A stretch of DNA of 64,000 nucleotides from Brienomyrus brachyistius (GCF_023856365.1 NC_064538.1:15370435-15434434), one strand, 5' to 3'. Numbered from the stretch's first letter, positions 1 through 12,700 are shown. The notes: generated by a model not told the origin, from the sequence alone. Made by a program: numbers and translations.

Positions 1-127
1 TATAATGAGAAGAATAGTGTTGTTGCTATGAGTTGCTCTGCCCTGCATTGTCTGCCTGCTCAGTTGAATCACTTCCACTCTTTAATTAGCTTCTCTATCT
101 GCCTTCTTTGCTGCATCTCATTTTCAG

Positions 128-923
128 CTGGTCAAAATCAAAGCGGCTTTTCATGTAGTGAACCAGGCTGCAAGCGCGCTGGTCTTCTATCCTGACAAAT
201 ATAAGCTTTCTGTCAAGGATCCGGGCGAGTTTGGCGCGAGGAGAGAGGCATCATGCAGGTCGGGGAACAGAAATGGTGGACGACCCACTTGCGGCTCAAC
301 AATGCAAAACAGGCCTTTATCAAATACACTAAAAACACTAGAGAAGACTAACAAACTCTAAAGGACAACGAGGGGTCAAAAACAAAAGGGGATAAACAAA
401 GACTACATTTTCAGACAGGCTACAAACCACTCAGGAACTGAACAGAAACAGGGACTAAAATACTAAGGGTTAATGAGAGTAACAGTGGACAGGTGAGGCT
501 GATTAACAAAGACTGGGAAAACAGGGCACAGATGAAACTAATTAACCCAAAGGAACTAAAACAGGGAAACTAAAAACTAAGCAAAGAACAAGGAAACAGA
601 ATCTAACACTGGGGAATTAGACAGGTAGCAATACAAGCAGGGGCACAAGGAACAAAACCAAGTAAAAATCACCAGACACAAAAACTCATACAAATGAAAC
701 ACTAGGGAACAAGATACAAAATCAGGAAGCAGGATTCAAATACGGGACAAAGGGATTTATAAGTCACCATATGCTCAACACATTGAGCCATGTGGCAGAC
801 AGAAAATGAGGGAACACACACACACACACAAGAGGGACAGGATGGCCAGCGATGCCTGCTGGCCAAACAGGGAAGGGACACAAAAGAGACTGAGAGAACA
901 AGGGCTAACCCTGACACTTTCTG
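128..923 (+). pseudogene. exon-like segment copy 1, split by solo LTR
   Basis: An 85-bp segment (128-210 plus 922-923) sits between an acceptor-like TCTCATTTTCAG and a donor-like CTG|GTAAAT. It reads LVKIKAAFHVVNQAASALVF and on to PDKYKLS in one open frame. A second copy at 2268-2352 differs in about half the codons, with as many silent third-base changes as replacements, which favours a once-coding exon. The flanking intron-like sequence is also similar between copies. A solo LTR has inserted 2 bp before the donor, so this copy is broken. I do not recognise the protein. Confidence 0.45.
211..916 (-). mobile_element. solo LTR with 5-bp target duplication
   Basis: 706 bp starting TGTCA and ending TGACA, flanked by the direct repeat CTTTC (206-210 and 917-921). 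There is no internal coding region. On the minus strand a TATAAA-like box lies near 757-765, so the LTR is probably read on that strand. A related sequence ends at 2116 with the same CCTGACA terminus. Confidence 0.8.
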
Positions 924-1340
924 GTAAATTATCTACTGTTCCATTGCGCATCACCCTAACAGAACTGGGATTTTAAGATCAAAAACCACACAACAAAGCA
1001 TTTCTGTTGCTGTATATTTTTGGGAGTTTTGTGTATCGATGCATTACTTTATTCATTTAGGCTGTCTAAACACTGACCACTCTCATTAATGTCGCTGTTT
1101 CTACCACTCAAAGAAGGTGGAGTGGGTGATCTTTGCGCATAAATTATTCAAGGCATGTGAATTAAACACTGAACACATCACAAAGCATAAAGTGTGCTTT
1201 CTCAAGACATTAGTAGATTAACAAAATAATATTTTTTCCTCCATTCCCAACACACGTGTTGCTGTAGAAATTATTCCTAAAAATAATTATTATTTCCAAC
1301 CTTTGATGGTGCTGGCTGCTCAAAATCAATTTGTATTTCA

Positions 1341-1475
1341 ATCCATCCATTTTCAGTAACTGCTTATCTAATTAGTGTGTCATTGACCCAAATGAAAGTA
1401 GAAGGACAGTTCTCCTGAACATTGTATCTTTGGACTGTGGAAGGAAACTGGAATGCCATAATGCAGTATTTCACA
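1341..1475 (-). repeat. degenerate tRNA-SINE fragment
   Basis: Starts with the inverted tail motif ATCCATCCATTTTC, then a TTTGGACTGTGG block matching the reverse of the complete SINE at 4107-4450. Heavily diverged. Confidence 0.55.
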
Positions 1476-1589
1476 GTACAGTCACTATGGACCCACAGAC
1501 AGGGAGCTGGGAGGGAGCAAAAATGTGGACTGCTGGAGAAACACTGCCCACAGAACTCTTAACACACAGTAACATTGGCACAATGACTA

Positions 1590-2116
1590 ACTAAAGAACA
1601 GGACAAAGACAGGCACCTAAATACACAGAATGCAACAACTAACGAGGGACAGGTGCTGCTATTTGAGACTAGGGGCAACAAGAAGCAGGGGAAGACAATC
1701 CAATCAATCAATTATGGAACAAGACAACGGGTGGAATAAATTACAAAAGAGAAACTAGGGAACGTTGAGAAACACTGAGGGCTAACACTAGGAATGACTA
1801 GAAACACAAATACAAACAGAACAAAACCAGACACGAGCTGGATAATCCAAAACAGGGAAACAAAGGACTAACAAACACTAGGAAAAACAGAAAACCAATA
1901 AACAAAACAGGTGAGGCCAGTCTCAAACTCATGACTGCAAAGTTACAGTCTTTGTGCCAGATACGCAGCCCATTGAGCTATGCAGTGATCCAGGATACAG
2001 GGAAACACACAAGGGTCTAGTACAAAGACAGGAGGAAACAGGATGGCCAGCAACACCTGCTGGTCAAGTGGCAAAGTGACATGAAAGGCAGGGATGGATG
2101 AGCACTGACCCTGACA
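1590..2116 (-). mobile_element. second LTR of the same family, left edge unclear
   Basis: Shares blocks with 211-916, notably GACAGGATGGCCAGC followed by CCTGCTGG, a CATTGAGC block and the final ACCCTGACA. The left end is not resolvable; similarity is best from about 1740. It abuts a Tc1 transposase scrap at its right edge. Confidence 0.6.
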
Positions 2117-2118
2117 GC

Positions 2119-2198
2119 TTGACTGGCCCACACAGAGCCCTGACCTATATCAAACACCTTTGAGACGAACTAGAACGGAGATTGTGAGCCAGGTCTTC
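2119..2198 (+). mobile_element. Tc1-type transposase scrap
   Basis: Reads DWPTQSPDLYQTPLRRTRTE in one frame, matching the DWPxQSPDLNPIE region around the last catalytic acid of Tc1/mariner transposases. The NPIE part is damaged. Only about 80 bp remain. Confidence 0.6.
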
Positions 2199-2267
2199 AT
2201 TTTCTCAGAAACACAGTTATTTGTCTTGATTTGTCTTCCAGCTGCCTTTGCAGCATCTAATTTTCAG

Positions 2268-2352
2268 CTGGTGAAAATCAAAGCAGCCTTTCATGTGTTG
2301 AACCAGGCAACAAGGACACAGGTTTTCTATCCTGGCAAATACAAGGTTTCTG
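2268..2352 (+). pseudogene. exon-like segment copy 2, unidentified
   Basis: Uninterrupted counterpart of the segment at 128-923, reading LVKIKAAFHVLNQATRTQVF then YPGKYKVSG. It has acceptor TCTAATTTTCAG and donor TCTG|GTAAAT. It could be a real exon of a gene whose other exons lie left of the window, or a relic. Nothing else recognisable as part of that gene is seen nearby. Confidence 0.4.
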
Positions 2353-2536
2353 GTAAATTATCTACAGTCCCATTGTGTTCCACCCTAACAAAATGGGGAT
2401 TTTACGATTAAATACCAAAAACACAATTCAATAATCTTTTTCATGCTTCTTCCCTTTTAATTTAGCCTTGCAATTGAAGGGATGCCTGGAACCTTAGAAG
2501 TTTATCATTTTATCTAAATATATTTTAGAAGTCTCT

Positions 2537-2690
2537 GGACCTGTATCACGAAGCTGGATTTCATGCTTAGCCGGATAACTTCGGATTTATCCATCTGGGT
2601 TCAATGTAAGTGAATGAAGATAAAGTCCATTTAAACTGAGGGACCTTCAATCAGATCAAGCTACCCAGCAAAGCTTCGTGATACACGTCC
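2537..2690. mobile_element. short inverted-repeat MITE
   Basis: Terminal inverted repeats of 19 bp with one mismatch (left GGACCTGTATCACGAAGCT, right ending AGCTTCGTGATACACGTCC) enclose about 115 bp without coding potential. Target duplication is not clear, so the superfamily is undecided. Confidence 0.7.
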
Positions 2691-2699
2691 CTCATCATT

Positions 2700-3365
2700 A
2701 ACACTTCAAACGAAATGTTGTATGTTCCTGAGTTTCCTGGAAATAAACAGTGAAAGTCGAAAGGGTCAAAAAGTTTTTAAACTAGTAAAAATGTTTTTCT
2801 GATTTAAATTTAAAACATCGACTACCATGTGAAGGAGTGTACAAACCAAATGCACCTGTTAAAACCCAGTTTCCTATTAAAAACAGTGTAAGGTGTAATT
2901 TATAACACAAGGGGGAAAGTCGTCCAGTTCCCAGGCTCATTTTTATGCATCAGACTATTGAAATGCATATATGAAAATACAACGAAATAAAGCATATCGA
3001 CATGTGGGTCGTGAATAACAATGAGCGTTGGCGGAATCCATTATGCTGCCAGTATGTTTCTGCCTTTTAAACTGTCATGGCCTCTGTATCATTTTCAACG
3101 TTATATTCCGGTCTGAAAAGCTTATTCGCTCAAGGCTTTCTACAAAGATGCTATGTACCGAAAACATGCGTAATTCTAACAATGCATAATGCTGCATTTT
3201 CTGTTTGAAAACATATCTATGCATTTTGAAATTGGTAACTAATAAACTAGCAAACATTATTACATAACCATTTGAAATTGACGATTTTAAAACTGTCTTG
3301 GCTCTCTGCCATGCAGTTGGGCTGCGCGTTAGCTAATCAAATTAGCATGTAAGTATTGTGTTGAC

Positions 3366-3400
<35 letters not shown>

Positions 3401-4090
3401 TGTTTGTGTGGGGAAATTAGGGATGGGTATTTACTATGGTTTAGCGTGGAGAGTGGGTGGTTTATTGGGAATGTTTTATGTATTGATCATTTAAGCCTAG
3501 TAACTGAGTGGCGGTTTGCTGTGCCTTGTATTACTGAATCGGGTGGTGATTATTTATGCCGAATAATGAGGTGTGTTAAAGTCTAACCATATCCCGTCTT
3601 TAGACCTTTTGGGCAATACTGCGTGATGGTGGGTGGCGCTAGTTGCCGGCTTGGTGTTCCGAAGGTTGCATAGCATAACTGTATTCTTGCTTGCATTCAC
3701 CTAAACCTGGTATGTTATATGAACAATATATTTTTGCAAAGAATAAAGGAAAGTGTTCTTGTTACTGTTTTCTGTGTGTGGGGAATCTGGGGACGACTAC
3801 CGGACCGAACCCGTTAAAGAAAAATGGTGGCAGCTTTAATAATGAAATTGCTGTTACGTTACAGTATTCAAGCAGGAAAGGGGGGCGTTTTATTTAGATT
3901 ACTGTTAATAAGTAATTCATTATTTCGGCTACAGCATGATTTTACTGTAATATTTAGTATTTGGCGTGTCCTATACCTTGGATACAAGTATTTAATTTGA
4001 ACAAAAATCGAGTAAAAGGTATCAGATGTTACAAAATTTTCAGCAAATCGTAACGATGGCTACGAAGTTCCAATAAAACGGATTTAGCAA
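2700..4090. other. intergenic stretch, no gene seen
   Basis: AT-rich non-coding sequence holding a GT/GA microsatellite at 3366-3400. The part around 3600-3900 is less repetitive but shows no recognisable protein or element. Confidence 0.5.
3366..3400. repeat. (GT)n(GA)n microsatellite
   Basis: About ten GT units followed by about seven GA units. Confidence 0.9.
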
Positions 4091-4106
4091 ATAATGTTTT
4101 AACTGA

Positions 4107-4450
4107 GGGCGGCATGGTGGTGCAGTGGTTAGCACTGTTGCCTCACACCTCTGGGTTCGAGTCTCCGACTGGGTCACGTGTGTGGAGTTTGCATGTTCTC
4201 CCCGTGTCGTCGTGGGGTTTCCTCCGGGTACTCCGGTTTCCCCCCACAGTCCAAAAACATGCTGAGGCTAATTGGAGTTGCTAAATTGCCCGTAGGTGTG
4301 CATGTGTGTGTGAATAGTGTGTGAGTGTGCCCTGCGATGGGCTGGCCCCCCATCCTGGGTTGTTCCCTGCCTCGTGCCCATTGCTTCCGGGATAGGCTCC
4401 GGACCCCCCGCGACCCAGTAGGATAAGCGGTTTGGAAAATGGATGGATGG
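4107..4450 (+). mobile_element. complete tRNA-derived SINE with 13-bp target duplication
   Basis: 344 bp. The head has pol III boxes: A box TGGTGCAGTGG and B box GGTTCGAGTCT. The tail is CCCCGCGACCCAGTAGGATA, then AGCGG and a GGATGGATGG run. It is flanked by ATGTTTTAACTGA (4094-4106) and ATGTTTTAACCGA (4451-4463), a target duplication with one mismatch. The tail resembles the end of the Rex3 fragment at 46060-46784, so RTE-type machinery probably moved it. Confidence 0.9.
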
Positions 4451-4748
4451 ATGTTTTAACCGACGTCTGCAGCCTTAAAACTTAAAAGAATATTGATTTC
4501 TTTCAGTGTGTGTTGTATTTTACAAATTGCTCCGGCAGATGGCGCTCAGCAGCAGCTAATCCAACAAACTGGAATAGCGGATTCACGTTTTTCAGATTTT
4601 GTCTGAGCAGTCTGATTGTTACTGATTTACACGTAAGGTCATTCCCTTCATTCCTGTAAATCGTAATCGATCATCCCTTGTAAATTGGTAAAATCCACTT
4701 AATTCAACAACTATCAAGTAGTCTCGGCATGCTCTGGTCAAGGACAGC

Positions 4749-4865
4749 CCATCCATCCATTTTCTGTAACCACTTGTCTTATTCAGGGTCGCGGGGGTCC
4801 GGAGCGTATTCCGAAAGCTACGGGGGCAGTAGGGAGCAAGATAGGTAACTCCAATTAAACTGTGT
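4749..4865 (-). repeat. 5'-truncated SINE fragment
   Basis: Reverse-strand copy of the tail and part of the body of the 4107-4450 SINE: CATCCATCCATTTTCTGTAA, a GGGTCGCGGGGGTCC block, then a GTAACTCCAATTA block. Confidence 0.7.
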
Positions 4866-5198
4866 GTGTACGTACACACCATCCAGTCATATAAGGATCC
4901 CCATTATCTTAGGTCATTGTTTTATTTACATTAACTAGACTTCAAAAGATAACCTATCAATTTTAACCATACATAGTAATTCGTTACGTTGTGTGAGTGA
5001 GCATGTTTATGGCTGTGAGGCATGTTAAACAATGCTTTCCAGGCAGTATTGTTCTATGGTCTATGGCTTACACCATAGATTTTAGCAGAAATGTATCATT
5101 AGCTGATTTGAGCAACTTTTTCCCCAAATAGCCCTTGTAGAACTACAGTGATCCAGCAGTTACATAGCGCAAACAGAATTCCTCTTAAATGTCATGCT

Positions 5199-5270
5199 TG
5201 AGAGACAGCATGGTACGTGGCGCAGTAGGTGACACTGGTACGCCCACCTCTCGGGACCAGAGCAAGCATT
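5199..5270 (+). repeat. SINE head fragment
   Basis: GGCGCAGTAGGTGACACTGG resembles the A-box head of the local SINE, followed by a short B-box-like part. No tail. Low certainty. Confidence 0.35.
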
Positions 5271-8200
5271 TAATCGTTATCTCGTACAATTTTACGCATA
5301 ATTAGTCTGTCATTATACTATGAGCTGTAACTGTATTCTAATTACCGATTGTATATATTGAAAGAGATATAATTTTGAAGAAAACGAAATCCTAAACCGG
5401 CTTGCTCATGCTGGAAATGAAGAGTACCAGTAAAACGCACAGTCGCTACGATGTTTTTCTCCATTGATAATGAGCAGCCCTAGTATTACCATACCAACAG
5501 TCTCGATTTTGTTCATTAACTGATTACGAGCATAAAGAGATCACAATTTAATATCGAGAGCATTTCTGTGATTCTGTACTGGGTATGGCATGAATTATGA
5601 TTTTCTTGTGAAAATGACTAGCAAATATTACACGTTAAATTTAACACTAAAAACGTTTGTTTAAAGAAACAAAGTCTGCAGTGTGATAGCGGCAGACGTC
5701 GATTTTAAGGCTTCTGAAAACTTTGATAAGCACATAAGAACTTCAATAACTGCAACTTCAATAGCTTTTAGCCTGCTGGGGGGGGGGGGGGGGCGCAGAC
5801 AACAGTCACTAACAATCGACATGGCACAGTAAGATTGGCCAGCACGTGCCAAACTCGGAAGCCATTGAGAATCCATTATAAACAGAAACATGGGCAAAAA
5901 GCATTATTAAAATGTGTAAGAAACCATTTTCCGTGTTTGGAGTGTAGCAAATGGCAATCCATGTGCTTGGAAGGAATTTGTCTGTTTTATCCATCTTAAC
6001 AGATGACGATTCTCCATATTTGACAAGCCACAGCTTGACTGGAATTAAAATATGCCGAATCATGCCTCCCAGAAAACAACAACCATCATATATGAGCGAG
6101 AGACAAAGCGAGAATCAAGAAATGGACACAGTAGCGGAATCAGACAGCAAATAAATTGGTTTATTGTGTAATTCATAGTAGAGGCACCACCTCACGGATA
6201 TAGGCACTGAACTACTGCACCAAAGTCACTGTCACTTTGTGTAACATACACATCTGTCCTAGCAAGAAGGCTCAGATTCACACGCATCGGGGTTCTGCTC
6301 TTGCCACCTGCCACTCTTATCTGCCTTTGAGCTTCAGACAAGAGGGCTGTAGACTTCACAGAAGGACTCAAGGTGCCACATGGTCACTGAGGCAAAAGGA
6401 GGTCGTCTCACGTAGAGGTGGAGGGAAAACGCAGGATCAGCTTTCACTGCTCATCTGAATAAAAAGTAGCATGTACGGCATGTTCAGTGCTCTCCACCCC
6501 AAAGCACTGACCTTGAATCAGTTTAACCTTTGCGCAAATGCTCGTTGGGCAACAATTAGGCACTAATCACCTGGAGTTCTCACATTCCTTGATTTATACT
6601 GATTGCGTATTGTGACGGGTGGAAAGTGGTTGTTAGAGAAACATGTAAGTGGGTTAATCATGGCTCGTTAGCTCACGTCGGCCTGGAGAGTTTGAGAAAC
6701 ATGAACCCTCTCAAAGCAAGAGGCACAACACTCCGATTTCAAGTGTCAAATTTCACGGCTTTTTTTTTTTTTTTTTTTAACGTCCAGCAACCATCTGCTA
6801 CAAGATCTGTGGTAAACACTGACTTGATATCACAGCATAGAACAGAGGAAAACAACAGATCTGGTCTTGGCTGTACAATACACACAAATTAATAACACGG
6901 ACCTTCAAGTAACTAACAATGGCTGCACTCTATACATTGAAATAAAACGTCAAACAAACCGTTAATATACATACCCAGTAGCAATACCTGTGATCATAAT
7001 ATCAAGGACAGAATTAAGTAATATTAACACAACTGCTACTTACTTCACTGACCATAACTCACCATTTGTACCAGCACTATGTATGGTTACAGTACAAACG
7101 GTACAGATAAAATCAGTAAAATCGGTAAAATAAAGTCTTAAAAAGAAAAAACTTAAAATGCTCAAAAAAACCGAAGCTGAGAAAATTGCGTGTATGAAAT
7201 TACCGCACTGTATAGCAGGGCCACAAAGAAGTGATACTTATTTTTAAACCTCTATGACTGACCAATGGAATTATGGGATGTCCTGTCTGCAGTGCACCTC
7301 TCTGAAACAGAGCGGACATACAAAGGATGAGTACTGAAGCTGGAAGATAAAAAAAAAGAAACAATCTGAATGAAAGGGTGAATGATGGGAAGGAGAAACG
7401 TGATCCTGTGCTCCTGGTCCCCATCACAAGTGCCCCCCCCCCCCCTTTTTTTAGTCTGCACCAAATTCACGCCTCTCTGGCACACCTGAGGGCAGAATGT
7501 GTGTTAAGATGCAGCCTGATGCAGGCACAGGTGCTTAGTAACTGCGTAATTACGCCACACACCAAGGCTTCAGAATAATTGTATTCCATTTAAGCAGAAG
7601 TTGATTTCACCCTGATTGGAAAGAAATTTCTGCTGCTCTCGCCACTTTTTTTTTTTTTTTTGCCTGGCAGAGATGTCAGTCATGTGGTTAATGTTTATAT
7701 ACTGGCGCTTGACTATCTATCAAACGGCACTCCCTAGGAGATTTACAAAAATCTTTCCCCCTGGAAACCATAGCAACATCCACAAATCAAATTCTATGGG
7801 GCAAAAACAGAGGATGTGAGTGGTGTCTCTGATGTGTAAGGGCTTGCACCGACGTGCGACTTTGTCGCAGTGTGGGAACAGTGCCAACGCTAATCAATTT
7901 CGGCCGCAGCAATACGCCCTACCAGCTGCTTGGGCTACAATCATCCGCATGTCCGCAGCTAGGACGCCTGGAAGCTGTGAATGCATAGATATCAGGGGTG
8001 GCATATGCTAAAGCATTCAAGGTCTCGATAACAGTGGAACTGTAAAATCCTGAGCCACCCACCCCCCACCACATGATTTAATCGCTTCAGAACTGTGCTC
8101 CCCTCCCCTGTGGATAGCAGGCAATTTAGCCATCCAGCAGGGGACCGTGTGATTACAGGGCTGCTTGCGAAAGAAAAGGGGCAGGCAATTAGTGAAGGGA

Positions 8201-9074
8201 CAGGAGATCCTTCAAAAGTCCCACTGATCCTATGTGACCTATAAGATGTCAGTTGACTGGGGAAAGGAAGTGAGGTGTGTGTTTAATACAGACTGAACTC
8301 TGTACACATGTGACAGTTTGGTCACCAAATTGTCCTGCGGTACGTAGACTGTGAAAGCTCGCTAATCACTCAGTTCCCTGGAGTATGCTGTCAGACAGCA
8401 AAAGATTTCCCCCCTGACCCACGTATGAAGATGCCACAACAAAGCACCCAGGGAAATGGACACCATTAGCTGCTGTCAGCTGGGTGTTTGATTCTCTGAT
8501 CTAAAAGCAGGCTCCTCCAATCACATGACGAAAGTCCTCAGAGAACACGCCATTGACCTCAGTTTAATGCCATCTCCTGCTTCCTCCACTCAACCTTGCT
8601 AATTTGCAGATGGAGTTTATTTTTTCATGATAAAACCAGTGCCAGGATGGCCATGGGGCCATGATATGAAAGATGGGGTCATGAGGAGATATGAAATGGG
8701 GCCGAAGAGGGAAAAGAGGCTCTGGTACTGTCCCTCCTCCACGCCATAAAGCAGATGCTACTCAAATATGGAAAGAATGGGCGATTAAAAACGGAAAAAT
8801 GATGCAAGTACAGACACCACTTCCTGCAGCCTTCAGCCTGACCTCAGGCAAGGTGTAACGGGTGCTCTGGCAGGAAGGAGTGTGGATACGACAGGCCGGC
8901 AGTGCACTGCATCAAGGTGGCTGCAGCCCTAAGCCCCAGCCACCTTCGAGGTTCTCCACCACACGTGGTCTCCCTGGCGCTGACAGGCACGGAGAAAATC
9001 CCACTGCAGAGACAGGTGGTCATCCGGGGTCCTTGGGTCATAGCACTCACAGACTCTGACTGATATCACCAACC
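5271..9074. other. intergenic stretch, no gene seen
   Basis: Non-coding, with a 16-base G run (5778-5793), T runs near 6762 and 7648, and a C run near 7433. No element or exon with support. The 8840-9070 part is more GC-rich but shows no conserved protein in any frame. Confidence 0.5.
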
Positions 9075-9600
9075 CCCTCCATGCCCCGATCCCCTTTATT
9101 TCCCTGGGAGACAGTGAACCTGTAGTCATTGTCATCTAGGCAAATCTCTGCCACATTCAGAAATGCGTCTTCACAGAGAAAAAACCCCCCTGCATCACCT
9201 TTTTTCGGAAAGTAAAAAAAAAAGTGCTAAGCGTGCCAGCGCTGCCCGAGGCTGCACCGACTTCGCATCTATGGCCCTGTGTTCCATATTTAATATGAGT
9301 ACCCTGCTTTGATTGTATAATCAAATCAAGTTTTAAATCTGATGATTGTTACATTTTTTTTGCCTGTTTTCCTGTCTGAAACATCTGGAGCGTAGAAGCC
9401 TCTTTGCATACAGCAGGAAAGCGCGTTAGCCTCATGCTGAGGAGCCATCTAAAAAAAGTTCAGGCAAGAAAGCTGTTCGGTGCTGGTTGTCTTCACCTTG
9501 AGGCGTTTAGACTGCAGCAGGGAGAGGGGCTGCTGGGAGATTTCAGCCAGGACCTGTGGGTGTCTCACATGCCTCCTCCTCTCCCCAAGCACGCTGTTCC
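9075..9600 (-). other. klhdc8b: probable klhdc8b 3' UTR
   Basis: Non-coding stretch directly after the stop codon, running to about 20 nt past the first good AATAAA on this strand. No repeat is recognised in it. The extent is inferred from the poly(A) signal only. Confidence 0.5.
9095..9100 (-). terminator. klhdc8b: poly(A) signal AATAAA
   Basis: AATAAA on the minus strand about 500 nt downstream of the stop codon, followed within 40 nt by G/T-rich sequence (GGTTGGTG and TCTGTGAG), as expected of a cleavage site. A further T-rich stretch near 8620 could serve as an alternative. Confidence 0.5.
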
Positions 9601-9797
9601 TCACACACTCTCCCTCATGCAGAGTGCCTCCACGGCATTGCTGGGGCCCTGGGCCACACCCCCGATGAGGAAGAGCATGTGGGGCGTCTGCAGGCTGGCG
9701 CAGGAGCAGCGGGGGCTGGGCAGAGGGGCCACAAACTCCCAGCGCTTCTTCATGGGATTGTAGCTCTCCACGGAGGCCAGAGGGGATGGCTGGTTAC
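9601..9797 (-). CDS. klhdc8b: klhdc8b coding exon 5 with stop
   Basis: 197 nt, residues 297-361 and TGA at 9603-9601. The acceptor is GTTTTACAG. It encodes [14 protein letters not shown], the tryptophan-bearing RWEFVAPLP strand, and the C-terminal blade [18 protein letters not shown] ending in MRESV, matching the conserved end of the KLHDC8 family. Confidence 0.94.
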
Positions 9798-12700
9798 CTG
9801 TAAAACCAAATGCAAACGCACACAAGACATAACAAGAACGTGAGTTTTCTCAAAAAGTACGAGTCTGGGATCAGATGAAAGGGTCCCCACAATCAATGAC
9901 ACATAAATTCCAACAAATGAGCAAACTTCCTCATTGGCCACCTTTCAGCTGCACGCCCCACGCCTGGGTGAGCACAGCCGGAACAGCGTACTTCTCACCG
10001 GCCACCAAATGAGTCCAAGATATGCAGCATAAAATGGGATTTCCCATCTGCTGATGAATCAGACGATCGTTATGGTACCACTCTCATCTACGTGGGCACC
10101 TACAGATGTGACAGAGCTGTCGACTGACCATGTAAAGGGTGAAGCTGCAGGATCTCGTCATCTTATCCCTGCGCTTCGTTTGGGGGTGTTAAATGAAAAT
10201 CTTTCAGTGGAAACCCAAGCACAAAAGCAGGATGACAGGCACAGTTGCTCTCCTGCACAGCATGGTCTACATAATAACGATTAGGTGGGTTCTGTGCATA
10301 TCGATATTTTTCACTATTCAGCCTCCAGCAAAACCGTGCTTCTGCTGCTAGCGCTATGAAAACCCACAAGCATGAGGACATCAGCTTTGGATGCACCCAT
10401 ATGTGGTCTTTCCTCAGCTCCTTGCAAGGTTTCTGTTTGCTTTCATGCAGCCTCTGGCTGCTGCGATTCAACGGAAAACACCATGCCAATCACCAGATAT
10501 TTTGGGAACAGTGGCACAATAGTCTCTATTTTTCCACCTTGTTGTTTGTAGAATAAACCAGCAGGCTACCATAAGAGGCATCAAGCCAGGGACAAACACA
10601 GGCAGCAACGAGGGAATAGACGGGGTCTGTGGGCTTGGAACAGTCAAAGCCTGTAGTCGGTGGACAGACAGAGCCTATAGACTAATGACAGAGGGAGCCT
10701 GTAGTCTGTGGACAGACAGAGCCTATAGACTAAAAACAGAGGGAGCCTGTAGTCTGTGGACAGACAGAGCCTGTAGACTAAAAACAGAGGGAGCCTGTAG
10801 TCTGTGGACAGACAGAGCCTATAGACTAAAGACAGAGGGAGCCTGTAGTTTGTGGACAGACAGAGCCTATAGACTAAAGACAGAGGGAGCCTGTAGTCTG
10901 TGGACAGACAAAACCTATAGACTAAAGACAGAGGGAGCCTGTAGTCGGTGGACAGGCAGAGCCTATAGACTAAAGACAGAGGGAGCCTGTAGTCTGTGGA
11001 CAGACAAAACCTATAGACTAAAGACAGAGGGAGCCTGTAGTCTGTGGAGAGGCAGAGCCTATAGACTAAAGACAGAGGGAGCCTGTAGTTTGTGTACAGA
11101 CAGAGCCTATAGACTAAGGACAGAGGGAGCCTGTAGTCTGTGAACAGACAGAGCCTATAGACTAAGAGTGACTGATTACCATGTTTTTTAGGCTGAGGAC
11201 AGACAGAGATTGTTGTCTAGGGAAGACAGGGCAATGTCTTTTATGTATACAGAGTATGCAGTTTCAGGATGTTCATACTTGGCTTTCTTGGAAAATATTG
11301 ATTATCTAGCATTAGTCATACTGCTGAGAGCCCATGGTGTGTCATGCTGTTGTCTCCTTGAGAGATATCCAGTGATCTAGGGATTGTCGTGCTGTAGTCT
11401 CAATAGTAAATATCCAGTGGTCTGGGGAGAGTCATGCTGTAGTCTCACTGACAGATATCCAGTGGTCTGGGGAGAGTCATACTGTAGTCTCACTGACAGA
11501 TATCCAGTGGTGGTCAGGGGATAGTCATGCTGTAGTCTCACTGACAGATATCTAGTGGCAGCCTGGGGATAGTCATGCTGTAGTCTCACTGATAGATATC
11601 CAGTGGAAGTCAGGGGATAGTCATGCTGTAGTCTCATTGACAGATATCCAGTGGCAGCCTGGGGATAGTCATGCTGTTGTGTCACTGTTGGATGAAACCT
11701 CAACATTGTGTCATCTCCAGAACTGCTGTAATGTGCAATGCTGCTTTGATTAATCATCGTTTGCCACTGATGATAGTAAAGAAATGCTTCAAAAAGAAAC
11801 TGATAGCAGAGGTTAGCACACACATACTGTATCACAAAGTTTCCTAAACAGGCCATAAACAGGCAAATGCATTTCCAGAGAGTAGGTGAGCACACAGATC
11901 AAGACAAAAACAAATAATCATACACCTACACACAAGATGCCAAAGGGTACTCAGCTCATTTCATTAGGAATCATAAATACCCTACAAACTGCTAACTTTT
12001 TCTGGTCTCCATGGCAACACAATTGGATCCTTGTGACTGATTCCTGAGGATGGGGAGGGGGGATCGTTGTCACCATAATTCTTCTGGAGTGCTCGTTCAC
12101 AGTAATCAGGTCGTACTTAACACTGTTTCTTTGTAACTGTCAGGGGGAATCTATCCGGTCAAGCACTGCCAGGAAAACGATTCCATCTTGGTCTCAATCA
12201 TTCTACTGTGACACAAGTATTGTCCAAGTATCTGTGTCAGCATATTAGCCAGGTTAACCAGTATAGTATATTGCACTAGATGCATGCAATATGGGGGAGA
12301 AAATGCAAATTCTGCATCCACCCAGAGCAGGAATTCAAATCCCCAACTCTAAAAGTGTAAGGGAATAGTGCTACTTATTAATAAATACTGGCTATAGCAG
12401 ACACTTTACTGTGCTAATCATACATTCACACATGTTTTGCTCCTCAAAACAGCTAATCAATGTGACTGGAACTGAATATATACAGTCCACAGATGGGGTC
12501 ACTTGCTGTTTGGACAATCAGAATGGCTAAGACTGCTATACTCTAGAAACCAGTTTGATTTTAAGTGCCAAATGTGGCGGTTCCAGCATCAAAGAAGCAG
12601 CCGCCCTCCTGGGATTTTCAAACTCTACAGCGTCTGGTGTTCATAGAGAATGGTGTTATGAACAGAAAATACATCCAATCAATAGCTTTTCTGTGGCTTA

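Noticed and set aside
9404..9763. 119-residue plus-strand frame
   Set aside because: Antisense to klhdc8b exon 5, where the kelch frame is clearly conserved.
10685..11143. 152-residue open frame with a 16-residue repeat
   Set aside because: It is the 48-bp minisatellite read in one frame; no start context, splice signal or family supports a protein.
11377..11895. 172-residue minus-strand frame with repeats
   Set aside because: Mostly the second minisatellite; the rest shows no known domain.
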